Assembly (NCBI GenBank): GCA_947462335.1
Contig: OX381708.1
Span: 44,023,377-44,087,376 of the forward strand
DNA length: 64,000 nucleotides
Reading direction: 5' to 3'
From: Harmothoe impar
Taxonomy: Eukaryota > Annelida > Polychaeta > Phyllodocida > Polynoidae
A program made the translations under genes and the position numbers. Under the pieces are notes generated by a model. That model did no database searches, was not told where the DNA came from, and was given only the letters and a program-made list of their open reading frames with translations. This document shows positions 30,356 to 42,112 of the stretch, piece after piece. The stretch's first letter is position 1; each line of letters starts with the position of its first letter.

Positions 30356-31600
30356 CAAGACCAAGACCCCCACCTCCTCCAGCGTGACGCAATTAATGGA
30401 TGGCCCCTTATTATTGATTTGAAGTGTTTATTACAAGACCTACGTTTTAGCGACAATGACGCTGACTTTTCTGAGTGTGTGGGATTTTATAGACAAAAGA
30501 CATGCCAGACTTAACTTGGAACTAATCGGAGAAGCCAGCTATCTTCATTATGTTTTGAGGTAACTTTAAAAAAAAGTGAAATCATTATTTCATGCCCACA
30601 GTCAATAATCAGATCTCTGAACTGAAGCAATGGGCCAGGGTACCCCCACAGCTGAAATGTTAAGCTGGGACTCCACTACCCGATTTTTTTGGCAATTCTC
30701 ACGATCAGATCATACCCTGGTACCCCTAGTTATCCTATATATACTAGTGAAACGATCAGATCAGATATAAAGTGTCAGGGTGTGTTTATATTTACATCAG
30801 ATGTGTTATGTATACAATTTTATTAGGTAAAGACAGATCTAGAGAGGTCACCATTCAGATCAATAAAAATCAAACCTGTTTGATATGAGATCGAGAGCCG
30901 AAATCGGCCTGGGATGCAAAATCGTAACCTAAATCAGGAGCTTGATCGTGTTAAATTGCCTTGGCAAGTCTAATTTCCACAAACACAAACCCTTGGCAGG
31001 GTCTATGGGACCTCTCTATCTAAGGCATATAATTGTTGACTCAGGGTGTACCCCTGAGTCTAGGTAGACGACCTAAAAGGTTGGTTAAGAGATTTTCCCA
31101 ATTTCAAGTTCAATCTATCATATATCAGAAAGTATCCATTTCAATGATATATTTTTTGGTTCCACTGTTGCTTTAAGATCTAATCTATCTCATCCAATTG
31201 AGTGCGCACACAATTGTGCATTTTTTCCATGAATAAAAGGTGCTCAAAAATTTTGCATTTTCTTGAATCAACAAACCACAGAACATGCCCTCCCATTGAA
31301 TCCTATGCTGAAGCCGTGTGCACCATTCTAGACAACCCTGCGCCATGCTATGTTTTGAATTCAATAAAAGTTCTATATACCATCTTGCTATAGGCTTAGT
31401 GCACAAGAAAGTGTTTTAGACTAGACAACCCGTGTGTGCACTGTCATTGCTCGTTGACCCAGGGCACTCTGGTTCTTAGGGAGACGGTTTCTGCCAAAAT
31501 GGAGTGGGTTTGTTCTCCAACTTCAACTAGCCTGATTTTGCTTTTTGTTAGATATTGAAAATTGGGAAATGGCCTATAATAATGAGGGGGATGTTGACCA
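30356..31600. other. Intergenic, nothing recognised
   Basis: Unique-looking sequence between the hexanucleotide array and the 16-bp minisatellite. No splice-supported exon or family motif was seen. Confidence 0.5.
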
Positions 31601-31619
31601 TGTTGCCACTTGGGATGAT

Positions 31620-33345
31620 CATCATGGTCTGTCACCATCATGGTTCATTGTCATCATGGTTCATTGTCATCATGGTTCATGGTCATCATGGTTCACGGTC
31701 ATCCTGGTTCATGGTCATTATGGTTCAAGGCCATCATGGTTCATGGCCACCATGGTTATCATGGTTCAAGGCCATCATGGTTCATGGTCAGCATGGTTCA
31801 TGGCCATCATGGTTCATGTTCAGCATGGTTCACGGCCATTATGGTTCATGGCCATCATGGTTCATGGCCATCATGGTTCATGGCTATCATGGTTCATGGC
31901 CATCATGGTTCATGGCCATCATGGTTCATGGCCATCATCACAACCATCATGGTTCATGGCCATCATGGTTCATGGTCATCATGGTTCACGGCCATCATGG
32001 TTCAGGGCCATCATGGTTCATGGCTATCATGGCTTATGTTTATCATGGTTTAGGGCCATCATGGTTCATGGCCATCATGGTTCACGGACATCATGGTTCA
32101 CGGACATCATGGTTCATGGTCATCATGGTTCATGGCCATCATGGTTCATGGCCATCATGGTTCACGGTGATCATGGTTCACAGCCATCATGGTTCATGAC
32201 CATCATGGTTCATGGCCGTCATGGTTCATGGCCATCATGGTTCATGGCCATCATGGTTCATGGCCATCATGGCCATCATGGTTCACGACCATCATGGTTC
32301 ATAGCCATCATGGTTCATGGCCATCATGGTTCGCAGTCATCATGGTTCACAACCATCATGGTTCATGACCATCATGGTTCACAGCCATCATGGTTCATGG
32401 TCATCATGGTTCATGGCCATCATGGTTCATGGCCACCATGGTTCACGGCCATCAAGGTTCATGACCATCATGGCTCATGATTATCATGGTTCAGGGCCGT
32501 CATGGTTCAGGGCCATCATGGTTCAGGGCCATCATTGTTCATGGCCATCATGGTTCATAGCCATCATGGTTCATGGCCATCATGGTTCATGGCCACCATG
32601 GTTCATGGCCATCATGGTTCATGGCCATCATGGTTCGCAGTCATCATGGTTCACAACCATCATGGTTCATGACCATCATGGTTCACAGCCATCATGGTTC
32701 ATGGTCATCATGGTTCATGGCCATCATGGTTCATGGCCACCATGGTTCACGGCCATCAAGGTTCATGACCATCATGGCTCATGATTATCATGGTTCAGGG
32801 CCGTCATGGTTCAGGGCCATCATGGTTCAGGGCCATCATTGTTCATGGCCATCATGGTTCATAGCCATCATGGTTCATGGCCATCATGGTTCATGGCCAC
32901 CATGGTTCATGGCCATCATGGTTCACGGCCATCATGGTTCACGGCCTTCATGGTTCACGGCCATCATGGTTCATGGCCATCATGGCTCATGATTATTATG
33001 GTTCAGGGCCATCATGGTTCATTGCCATCATGGCTCATGATTATCATGGTTCTCTGTCATCTTGGTTCACTGCCATCATGGTCCACTGCCATCATGGTCC
33101 ACCATCATCATGGTCATTATGGTTCATTGTTATGGTTTACCGCCATCATGATTCATGGTCATTCATGGTCATAATGGTCCATGGCCACCATCAAATATTA
33201 ACCGCCATCATGTTCCACTGCCATCATGGTCATCATAATCCACCACCATCATGGTTCATGGTCATCATTGTCCACCATCATATTGGTCCACTGTCATCAT
33301 GGTCATCATGGGAACTGCCATCATAGTCCATCATCATCGTCCATC
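31620..33345 (+). repeat. 16-bp minisatellite (TTCATGGCCATCATGG), about 105 copies
   Basis: The unit recurs with few changes for 1.7 kb and decays at the right end into CATCATGG and CACCATCA. Since 16 is not divisible by three, 48 bp encode 16 residues and every + frame reads the same peptide (GHHGSWPSWFMAIMV). The long open frames are therefore period effects. Confidence 0.95.
32331..32938 (+). repeat. 304-bp higher-order duplication inside the minisatellite
   Basis: Variant units such as TTCGCAGTCATCATGG reappear exactly 304 bp apart (32331 and 32635), which is 19 units of 16 bp. The variants that follow come in the same order in both blocks. Confidence 0.85.
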
Positions 33346-33942
33346 ATCATTCATAATTATGTTCCATTTGTTACAAATGTTCCAAATGATCCATATGATA
33401 TGTATCAAACTGCCCTGGGTCACCAGTGGGAGTATCCTGTAACTGAGTAGTTGATCCAATGTCGGGGGGGGGGGGTTAGTGGGCTTGATCATCAGGCTTG
33501 ATCATCAGGCTCGATTAGGGTTGATTATCAGGCTTGTTTTTCAGGCTCATTCTACATACTTCATTGAAAATTGATTGAATTGGGGGCATCACCCTGGAAT
33601 ATACATGTAATAGTGTGGGTGCGGTCAAGTCATAATTGTCATCCATTTGGTGATTGGGGATTGGGTTAAGACATAAAGTAGCCTGACACCCTGAGTCTCC
33701 TGTGATGTAAATCACACGGCTATTGATTATGGTATTATATCTGAGTTAAATTCCTGAGAATAGTCCCGATTTGAGAACAAAATCGGTAAGTGGAGCCCCA
33801 CCTATAGTGCATACCCCTGATACTATAGTTTCTGACAGTGAAAACAGGCCATCTGATCCTAATCCTTAATCGGGGAACAGAAGAAGGCCTATTTATAAGT
33901 TATAAGATTGAAGGGGGATGAGCTTCAGTTATAGCGTTTCGA

Positions 33943-34320
33943 ATGACAGCATTTTCCCGCACGACACAGGTGTTACCACCCAGAGGCAACACTAAGGCCG
34001 CATACAAGGCCCTACTCGACATGATGAACCTGCCTTTCATTGGCAATCGGGAGGTTTGGGTCCTTGGGGACCTAAATGTCAACACCAAACTCTGCAACAC
34101 AGCGAAATACCGGTATCTTTCCAGTTTTCTCAGGAAAGCCAAGTTGGTATATTACTCGACAGGTCTCACACACTACCACCCCAGGGGTGCGTCCACACTT
34201 GATCATGTATACTCGAACTGCATACACGTGGCATCGAACGGTCTTCTGAATGACCCTGTGAGTGACCACGTCCCAGTGTTCATAATAAAGAAGCAGCAGT
34301 CAAACCGAAAGAAAAGGTAG
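33943..34320 (+). pseudogene. LINE endonuclease fragment (C-terminal half of the AP-endonuclease domain)
   Basis: 125 codons beginning within the domain. The signature blocks are GDLNVN (metal and DNA contacts) and SDHVPVF at the end (catalytic Asp-His). The first half of the domain is missing because of 5' truncation. A frameshift near 34320 separates it from the reverse transcriptase part. Confidence 0.8.
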
Positions 34321-34363
34321 ATCCTATAAATACTACAGCCCAGCTACCTTCAAGAGCTACATA

Positions 34364-35356
34364 TTGGAACATGACTGGTCAGCACTGGACAACTCCACAA
34401 CATCTACAGAGGCCTATACTGTTTTCTTGGATGCTCTCCTGGCCTACCTTGATGAACATCACCCAGTGAGAACATTTAGTGTCCCTGATGTCAAATACCC
34501 AGTATTTAAAGAAAATGTCTTGAAGCTAATAAGGAAGCGCAGACGGGAACTAAGGCAAGCCCAGTTCATACAGCATGGGGTATACAATATACACACGGCA
34601 CGCGCAAGAAGACTAATGAGACAAATCAATATGGTGGTAAAGAGCAACCGACGGGAGATCATACTGAATGACCTGGGCAGATACAAAAAGGATCCCCGCA
34701 AATTTTGGTCTGTCCTCAAAGAACTCTGGGATGGTGATGCAGAACTGATATACATTGCGTTACTGGACCCTCATGGTGATAGGGTACCAGAAGGTGAGAT
34801 TGCAGACTTCATCAATAACTTCTACGCCAATGTCGGCACACAGCTAGCTAATGCCTTCAGGAACAATCCCCCTGTAGCACAAGGCAATGACACACTACCT
34901 CTGGACATGCATCTACAACTCAGGGAATGTACAGCTTCCCAGATCCTCAAACTGGCCAAGGAGATGTCCACCACCAAATCATCTGGAATCAAAGATGTAC
35001 GCCCAGTAATCATAAAGGATACATTCCTAGCGGCCCTGGGAATTGGAGCTACTCTCATGAACAAGTCATTTACCACATCTAAGATCCCTGACTGCTTGAA
35101 AATTGGCAAAATTGTCCCGCTGCCCAAAGCCGGCAATCTACAACAAGTGGGCAACTGGAGGCCGGTCTGCTTATTGAATGCCTGTTCCAAACTGTGTGAG
35201 AAGTTAATCCACAAGCAAATATTAGACCACCTATTAGCTTGCCATCAGATATCAAAATCACAGTTTGGCTTCCTTCCTGGGCGCTCAACCAATGATGCAG
35301 TATTGGGGCTGGCAGACGGGATCTATGAAGCAATGAACAGGAGTCAGCAAGTTTAG
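34364..35356 (+). pseudogene. LINE reverse transcriptase, N-terminal part
   Basis: 330 codons with the linker (KFWSVLKELW), RT blocks 0-2 (KIVPLPKAGN, NWRPVCLLN, CEKLIHKQIL) and QFGFLPGRSTNDA. It stops at 35354-35356, just where motif A should follow. The segment that should carry the first catalytic Asp is missing, and the next frame resumes at SKAFG, where AFD is normal. Confidence 0.85.
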
Positions 35357-36005
35357 CAAGGCTTTTGGTACTGTGAATCACTTAATCCTTAAAGCAAAAC
35401 TCTACAAAAGTGGTGTCTCGGGACAAGCGCTGTCATGGGTAGAAGACTACCTGAACCTCAGACATCAACAAACAAACGGTAACCTCTCATCCAAGAAGCA
35501 GGTGCCCTGCAGCGTCCCGCAAGGATCTGTCTTGGGCCCCCTCCTGTTTTTGTCCTACATTAATGATGTCGAGTTATCCATTGAAAACACGAGGCTGTAC
35601 ATGTATGCGGATGACCTCGCACTGCATGCCACTGACTTGCACCTGGACAGAATCTGTAGACTCCTACAGAAGGATACTACTGCAGTCGGTCAGTGGTGTC
35701 ACCAAAACCAGCTGACAGTGAATGCTGAGAAGACCAAGATTGTCTGGTTCTACCCAATCAACACAGGCCTAGACCTGACTGGACGTGGTATAGTGCTAAA
35801 CAATCAACAACTGGAGGTCATACCTACCTTCAACTACTTGGGTGTTACCCTGGACCGACATATGACACTGGGACCATGTGCACTGCAAGAAGATCATTGG
35901 TACTGTAAGATCAAAGCTCCCAAATCTACGGCACACAAGGAACTGCACAGACAAGGCCACCGCTGTACTGCTATACAAACAGATGGTGCTGCCTTGTCTA
36001 GAGTA
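35357..36005 (+). pseudogene. LINE reverse transcriptase, palm with YADD, and frame-shifted tail
   Basis: Resumes after the motif-A lesion: VPQGSVLGPLLF, then MYADDLALHA (catalytic YADD), then TVNAEKTKIVWF and FNYLGVTLD. A second shift near 35870 moves the continuing homology into another + frame, which runs up to the insertion point of the TA element at 36006. Confidence 0.8.
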
Positions 36006-37174
36006 CCCTAGTAGCAAGCCCGCACTGGCCAATTTGGTTTTAGCTCGGATTGGCTGTTTGAAGTCGGGCAAAACTGAGCTGGGTTTCATGTTGGGCAGAT
36101 GGCTGGGCTGAAGTGTGGCCCCGATTGGGCTGCCCATTTTGGGCTCAGATCAGTCAGTTTCAAAGCGGGCTGCCCGATTTGGGCTCAGATCAGTTTCAAA
36201 GTGGGCTACCCGCTTTGGGTTCATGTTGGCCAGATGACAGGAAACCCGTCCAAAACCCGTTCTGAGCCCAATTCGGGCAGCCCACTTGGGGCCACACCAA
36301 AACCCAGTGCCCTAAACCAACGGGCGCCTGTCGGTTAGCCCACTCCGGGCCGATGAGGGCTGAGGTTGGGTTTGGACAGGGCAACTGTTCTAATAGTTCT
36401 GATGATTGACACCAGATGTCACTACTATACAATATCTAGAGTTTTCCAACAAAGCCAGATGAAATTGACATTATGGTGTGTATCAATGTGTTGATACATG
36501 TATTGAGTCGAAGGTTAAAGACTGCTAGATAGATGTTCTCACAGTTTGGAAATAAGATAGAATATATATTTGAATGATGAAAAGGAGGTTCTCTAAGCAG
36601 CTATCCAGTGTAAACACTATTTCTGTGGCATTACAATCTTAATACAAGACTCATGTGCCCCATGTAGGTATGAACTATGGCTTTGAAGGCCAATGTGCAC
36701 CATAGACACTTGTCTATGCTGCATGTGGCTCAAACCTGATGATAATAGGCCTGCTTGATACTTCCATTATTGGGTAGGAAGAGTATGATTATGCATTGGG
36801 TTGATTAGCAGGACCTAGGATATCTGGTTCAACAAATACAAGAAATCATTGGAGAATGATTGAATAGATTCTAAAAACCCATAATTATCCGATCTTAGCC
36901 TGCTTTCAACCCATCCAAAAACCGATCTAAGCCCGCTTTCAACCCGTCCAAAAACCGATCTGAACCCACTTTCAGCCCGTCCAAAAACCAATCTGAGTCC
37001 AAAGTGGGCTTCCCGTCCAAAACCCGATGTGCACCCAACATGGGAAGCCAGCACGGGGCCAGACCAAAGCCCAGTGCCCTAAACCGACGGGAGCCCATCG
37101 GTTAGCCCACTCCGGGCCAGACTTGCAAACACAGTCTGGCCCCGTCTGGGGCCACAGTGTGTTTGCTACTAGGG
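36006..37174. mobile_element. TA-flanked 1169-bp DNA element, CCCTAGTAGCAA ends, copy 1 (inside the LINE)
   Basis: TIRs CCCTAGTAGCAA and TTGCTACTAGGG are exact, with TA at 36004-36005 and 37175-37176. Subterminal tandem motifs recur: TTTGGGCTCAGATCAGTTTC on the left, CCCGTCCAAAAACCGATCT on the right. A CCCAGTGCCCTAAACC block occurs near both ends (about 36302 and 37073). No transposase. The TA duplication fits Tc1/mariner-type mobilisation. It lies precisely within the LINE coding sequence: the homology resumes in frame after the TA. Confidence 0.9.
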
Positions 37175-37176
37175 TA

Positions 37177-37606
37177 CTGTCCGGGTATCCTGGATGGTTC
37201 CCTTGTATGGGCAGTAAACAAGCTACAGACACTCCAAAATGACTGTCTCCGTGCCTGCTACAACATCCACAACCCCAGAGACGTCAGGGTAGATGATTTA
37301 CACCGGGATGAACGGCTCAAGAAACTGGTGTACCACAGGAACAAGCAGATCCTGATTAGGATGTACCACCGCTCAAGGAGATCAGACTGTGTAGTAGTAC
37401 CCACACGCCTACTACTAGGTGACAACAAGATCCGGCTAGTAGCTAAGAGGCCGATCAAAGACATCTACACCAAATCCCCGATGTATCGAGGACAGCGTCT
37501 TTGGAATCGCCTGCAATCAGCACAGCAGAAGCAGCCTACCCACGACAAGTTCCTCTCTAGCCTGGCTTTACATGATCTAAGGCCCTTAGAGCCAGTAGTT
37601 GTGTAG
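37177..37606 (+). pseudogene. LINE C-terminal domain, resumed after the insertion
   Basis: Encodes NKLQTLQNDCLRACYNI, the typical post-RT domain, and ends at 37606. It was separated from its upstream part only by the TA element, which dates the insertion after the LINE. Confidence 0.8.
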
Positions 37607-38124
37607 CTATCAGTGACTCATGAGAACAATATCAGGAGAGCCTTAACTGAACAATACTCTAGTCTCACATGATTATTGACCCCTAAATCACGAGTAGAAA
37701 ACTATGATAGAAACCAGACCAGTAGTATATATTGGTAACAGACTTGACGAACATTTGTGATTGTGTATTAACTGTAAATATGTTTTGGCTTAATTGAGAA
37801 ATGCCCCGCGCCTGTGATTTATTATAGCCAAATAAAAAATCTAAACTCAAACTCAACAAGGGGGGGGGGGTGGGGGAGGTTTGGGTGAAATGCCCCCTCC
37901 ACCATTAGAGAGCTCGATTGTTTCCCTTATTTTCACAGAGTTTCTTGACGTGTTCTTGACATGTATTGCCATATTGTTAAGCTGCAAAAAAAGGGTGAAA
38001 TAATTGCATCGTCAAGTCCGAATGCTAAGCCAGGCTTTAATATGGCATACGACTTATAGTAGTATATGGAAATGTCGGGTTTCTTGTGGTAGATATAGTA
38101 GTATAGGGAAAGGTAGAAGTTCTT

Positions 38125-38238
38125 CCCAGTGGGCACAAAATTCTGTTCAATGTTGAATCAACGTTGAATCAACATTGAATCAATGTTGACAACCATGTAA
38201 ATGTATCAATGTTGATTCAATGTTCTGTGCCCACTGGG
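38125..38238. mobile_element. Near-palindromic MITE, CCCAGTGGGCACA ends
   Basis: CCCAGTGGGCACA at the left and TGTGCCCACTGGG at the right. The inside is made of AATGTTGAATCAACGTTG-type inverted units, so almost the whole 114 bp can fold back. Confidence 0.75.
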
Positions 38239-39680
38239 TTATCGCATAAGACCTAATAGTATATGGAAATGTCGATTTTTCGATGGTGGGGTTTAAACGG
38301 GATAAGGGAAAACTTCTTATGGCATAATACCTCCAGTAGTAGTATATGAAAGTCTCGTTTTTAATGGTATAAGCCCAATAGTAGTATAGGGAAAGGTAGA
38401 ACTTCTTATGGTATCTCCATTACCTACTAGTATATGGACATGTCTTCTTTTAAAATCTTCCATTTTTTATGAGCTTTTTTTCACTCTTGCTTTTTCATCA
38501 TAACTTTTGTTTTTTGCAGTAACAACAAGTATGATGCGGATACCTATAATTTGTATGTCACATGTTGAAAAGTTCTATAGTATTATTGTTATTGACTGTA
38601 TTGTTTCAGAGATTCAGTATATACATTTTGTTAGTATTGCTACTAATATTGTTTAGTAATTTTGATGCTTGATTCCAGTTCTGACATTAATGGATGCCTC
38701 TGGGATTTAGGGGGGAGGCGAACAACTTCTCTGATGGCATGCATGTCCCTCGTATGCTATCGTGTACCGTCATCTTTAGTCTGCGAGTGAGAACCTGGAT
38801 TCATAAAAGGTGGTGGAACCAAAGACCTAGCACTGAGCCGCTGTGGTGATTAATAGAATGATAAATCTATCATATTACTCATCTCCATGACCTATCCTAT
38901 CCCGGCCATCAGGTGTAGTGCTACCACGGGGTGGGGGTGCAGAGGGGTCCCCCCTCAGGTTAGAAAGTCGCCAAAATTAAGGACCCCAGGTCACACTCTT
39001 TTAGACACTATTATGCTACCTATAGCAAATTTGTCCAAAAGTCGCCAGGTCGCTTTCTTTATTGTACAAGGTCGCCAGTTCGCCTGGAAAACAGCCCAGG
39101 TCGCCAGGTCGCTTTTGACCCCTCTGCATTCACTGGGGTTGAAGGTCGGGGATGGTCTGACTCCAAGCTACCTTGTAATCACTTTATAAGTGGCCACTAA
39201 TGAGAGATATGTGGGTCTGTGACTTTGCAGAGTATCTTGCAAGGCCACGATATTGTTAAGGCCTATTCAGTTTCCCAGGCCTCACATCCTGCCGCCCCTG
39301 CCGCCCCCACCTTATACCCTATTGTGAAGCCAGAGTCCGCCCACGACTTATGATTGCCACAACGTCCCCATGCCGTCCTTTGGTACATTGTTGGCCGTTT
39401 ATCATGGTTTGGTTCACGACCCCTGTAGGGGCATTCACGTTACGGGTATCTAATCTCCTCTTGTTGTAAGCCTACCTAGTGCTGTCTATAGCCTATGGCC
39501 TATTAACAATGGGTCATTCACGCCTTGTTCCTGCTAATTCAATTTCGACACACGTAAATCGAACGCCCTAAGCAGAAAGTCCACATGGGTCGAACACATT
39601 CGGGGCTATAGGCTTGATATATAGAATCAGCCAATTATAGCGCATGCCCCATAGCTGTGGACTATGTGCTTTTTTTTAAA
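38239..39680. other. Intergenic, no gene recognised
   Basis: Contains a short repeated GTCGCCAGGTCGC phrase near 38966-39110 and repeated AGTAGTATATGGAAATGTC phrases at 38060-38440. No coding support. Confidence 0.5.
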
Positions 39681-40260
39681 TTATATGATGCGGGAAAACA
39701 ACAACCTGCGCTCTCTAGGTCGTACCTCCGCCCCGGGCTCAGCCCCATATTTTAATCGACTTAAAGTTTCCCCATAATAGCTTCCCAGTATATGAGAAAT
39801 TAACACCCACGCACACAGGAGCCTGGAGTCCAGCAGATAAACAGTTTGATTTTTAGTAGACATATAGATTGCTTTTGCCAACTGGTGAAATGCCCCCAGT
39901 TTGTCTGCGGAACATCGGACACACGCCAGATGCTTATCGCCACCACAGATCCAGTTCCGTCGACTGTCCCTACTCGCCATGATCCCTCCGCCAACGCACC
40001 AGCCCCCAAACTGGCACATCTTGCCACAATTGATGTGCAATGTGCATGCTCTACAACCTCAGTAATAGAGACATCCGGTTAACAGTCTCCATTTCCGGCC
40101 TGCACCGGAGGCGAAAGATAGCAGGCGCGTGCATGTGCAGTATGTTCGGATTTGTTTATTGGCGCTGGCCCGGCATAGGACTGCAAGCCAAATGCAACAG
40201 TCGGGTAGGGGCAAGCGTCTGTGACTCCCAGAAAAGCATGCCCCAGGCTGTAGGGAGCCA
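39680..40260 (-). promoter_or_regulatory. CpG-rich segment, possible promoter and first exon of a minus-strand gene
   Basis: CpG is much denser than in the surroundings. On the minus strand there are ETS-like sites (CCGGAAAT near 40094-40101, CCGGATGT near 40071-40078) ahead of an ATG at 39980 in GGATCATGG context, opening MASRDSRRNWICGGDK. No family is recognised and no convincing splice donor was found, so the gene is hypothetical. Confidence 0.25.
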
Positions 40261-40299
40261 AAGAGGCAGAGGCAAAGTCCCTCCTTTGTTCAGATAGCC

Positions 40300-42100
40300 T
40301 AATCTATTGGATACACACATAGCATCCTTCTCCTATAGTATGTGTTAGATAGACTACACCTGTACCCTGGTATGCCTCATAACCCAGCAAATTAGTTTGA
40401 GTTAGTGTCTGGAACGTGCACCTTGTGTGACTGTTGTTCCATGTAACTGTTTGACACAATATGACACTAGACACCATAGGACCAGAAATGGCACACATTC
40501 ACACATATTCACACATATTCAAACATACTCACACAGCATAATGTACCCTGGCACAAAAACTTTTCCGCACCATATTTTTTTCACTTTTTTTATTCTTTTG
40601 GAAAAAGAAATGTAGAGAGTTATATTTGTACTACTCCTGATATTGAGTAGAAGTTGGCATAGGGCACCGTGGCAGAAATAATTATGTTCGTTCACTATTG
40701 AGTGTGCTGATTTATTCACCAAGACTTCTACCATGGGAGCGTAGGCATGATGCAGTTGTGTACCATTCATGCCAACTATTAACAATGTTCATATGTTGAT
40801 GAAGGTTAGACCTTTATCCAAATAAGATTACCAGGGGAAAGGTGTCTATGGTCTGTCTCTCTAATTACCACTTTAATCAAAATTGCATGGCATGTATTTC
40901 AATATCTAATGAAACTTGGTAGCATTAGAAGTGTATGGCCAGGTCTTAGATACATTGAAAACATGGTATCATGGTTATACACAATGATAATGATTCCATT
41001 TTACCCCTAAGGATATCAGGGAACAACAAAGGTGGCACCTGGTGTCAAAACCCTGTACTATTTCTACCTAACAAAGTGATAACAGTAATGTTTGAAGATG
41101 TGTGAGTGTGTGCCAGAAGTGAAACTAGGTGACACTGCATCACACAAATACCTGCACTGTGTGACACCAGGTGTCATCAAAGTTGATTGTTCCCTTTTTC
41201 CTGACTAAAGAGAATTATCATCTTTAGATATACGTATTTAAACATGGGTCCAATGTATTATGAATCAGACAATGCACCTGTCCTTCTATTAAGATCCATT
41301 AGGTCTAAAGATGCATGCCATATCAATTTAGTTAAAGCAGAACTAAGAGGTCCAGATGGTAGACACCTTTCCACTGGTCATCATGTTTAGATAAAGCCCT
41401 GGCCATTGTCTGCTGTATGTGTGCACTCTTATGTTTATGGCTAATGTAGACCAAGTACATAATACTCATCAGCTCTATGTTAAAATGCTAGGAACCTGAT
41501 TGAATGAGTTTGCACAAATAAGCAGTACACACAAAAATAGTGTGGGATGACAACCTATGTCAATTACTGCTGATTCTAATGATTATAACAATGTTTCATA
41601 TGTTTTAGCAATCCATGACAAGCTAAAAATACAGGACTACATATTTTTGTCGAGGGCATTATATATTTCATCATTTCGTGTGAATAAGCTTTTTGCAAAT
41701 CTGTCAGAACTGTGTAAATCTGTTCCATGGAACACAATTTGATTGTGTGTGATTCTGTTACATAGTATACATGTCACACAAAATGCACAAAATGAGCACA
41801 CAGTTCCAGGGGTAAAACAGGGAGAAACAATCTGGAACTAATTTGCTGGGAACCACTGCCCCACAAGGTCGAGACGAGGTGTTATACACCGAGTCGCTGA
41901 CCAGTGGGCAGTGGTTATGAAGGCATACTAGGGTACAGGTGTTGTCTATCTGACTTAACCCTCGGGTATGCGGAATAACCAAGGTGCGAATCCTTTGTCT
42001 TAGCCACCCACCATGGGTTAAATGTGGACTAGGCCATGTACAGGTCTATTGATCTCATTGTATAGAATGGCGTTGATGATGTGAGGTTATATTTGTAATC
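40300..42100. other. Intergenic, no gene recognised
   Basis: A CACACATATTCA microsatellite lies at 40495-40540. A hairpin with ACCACTGCCC / GGGCAGTGGT arms lies at 41855-41916. Otherwise unremarkable. Confidence 0.5.
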
Positions 42101-42112
42101 CGTGTTGGGTGT

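Larger units (their letters stand above)
33915..37858 (+). mobile_element. Decayed non-LTR (LINE) retrotransposon, 5'-truncated, interrupted by a DNA element
   Basis: In order: the endonuclease C-terminal part (WVLGDLNVN, then SDHVPVF), reverse transcriptase motifs (NWRPVCLLNACSKLCEKLIH, SQFGFLPGRST, VPQGSVLGPLLF, MYADDL), and the C-terminal domain after the insertion. The 3' end near 37858 is a short AAACTCAAACTCAA tail after AATAAA, as in CR1/L2/Jockey-type elements; the exact clade is not resolved. It has several frame breaks and cannot be active. Confidence 0.85.

Noticed and set aside
31545..33326. Frames of up to 311 codons rich in GHHGSWPSWF
   Set aside because: Products of the stop-free 16-bp minisatellite; the same peptide appears in all three + frames.
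33251..33450. Continuation of a coding region after the minisatellite
   Set aside because: This is decayed CATCATGG/CACCATCA repeat passing into unique non-coding sequence.
36815..37098. Minus-strand frames with FLDGLKAG repeats (also at 56880-57128)
   Set aside because: They read the subterminal tandem units of the TA-flanked element; not a transposase.
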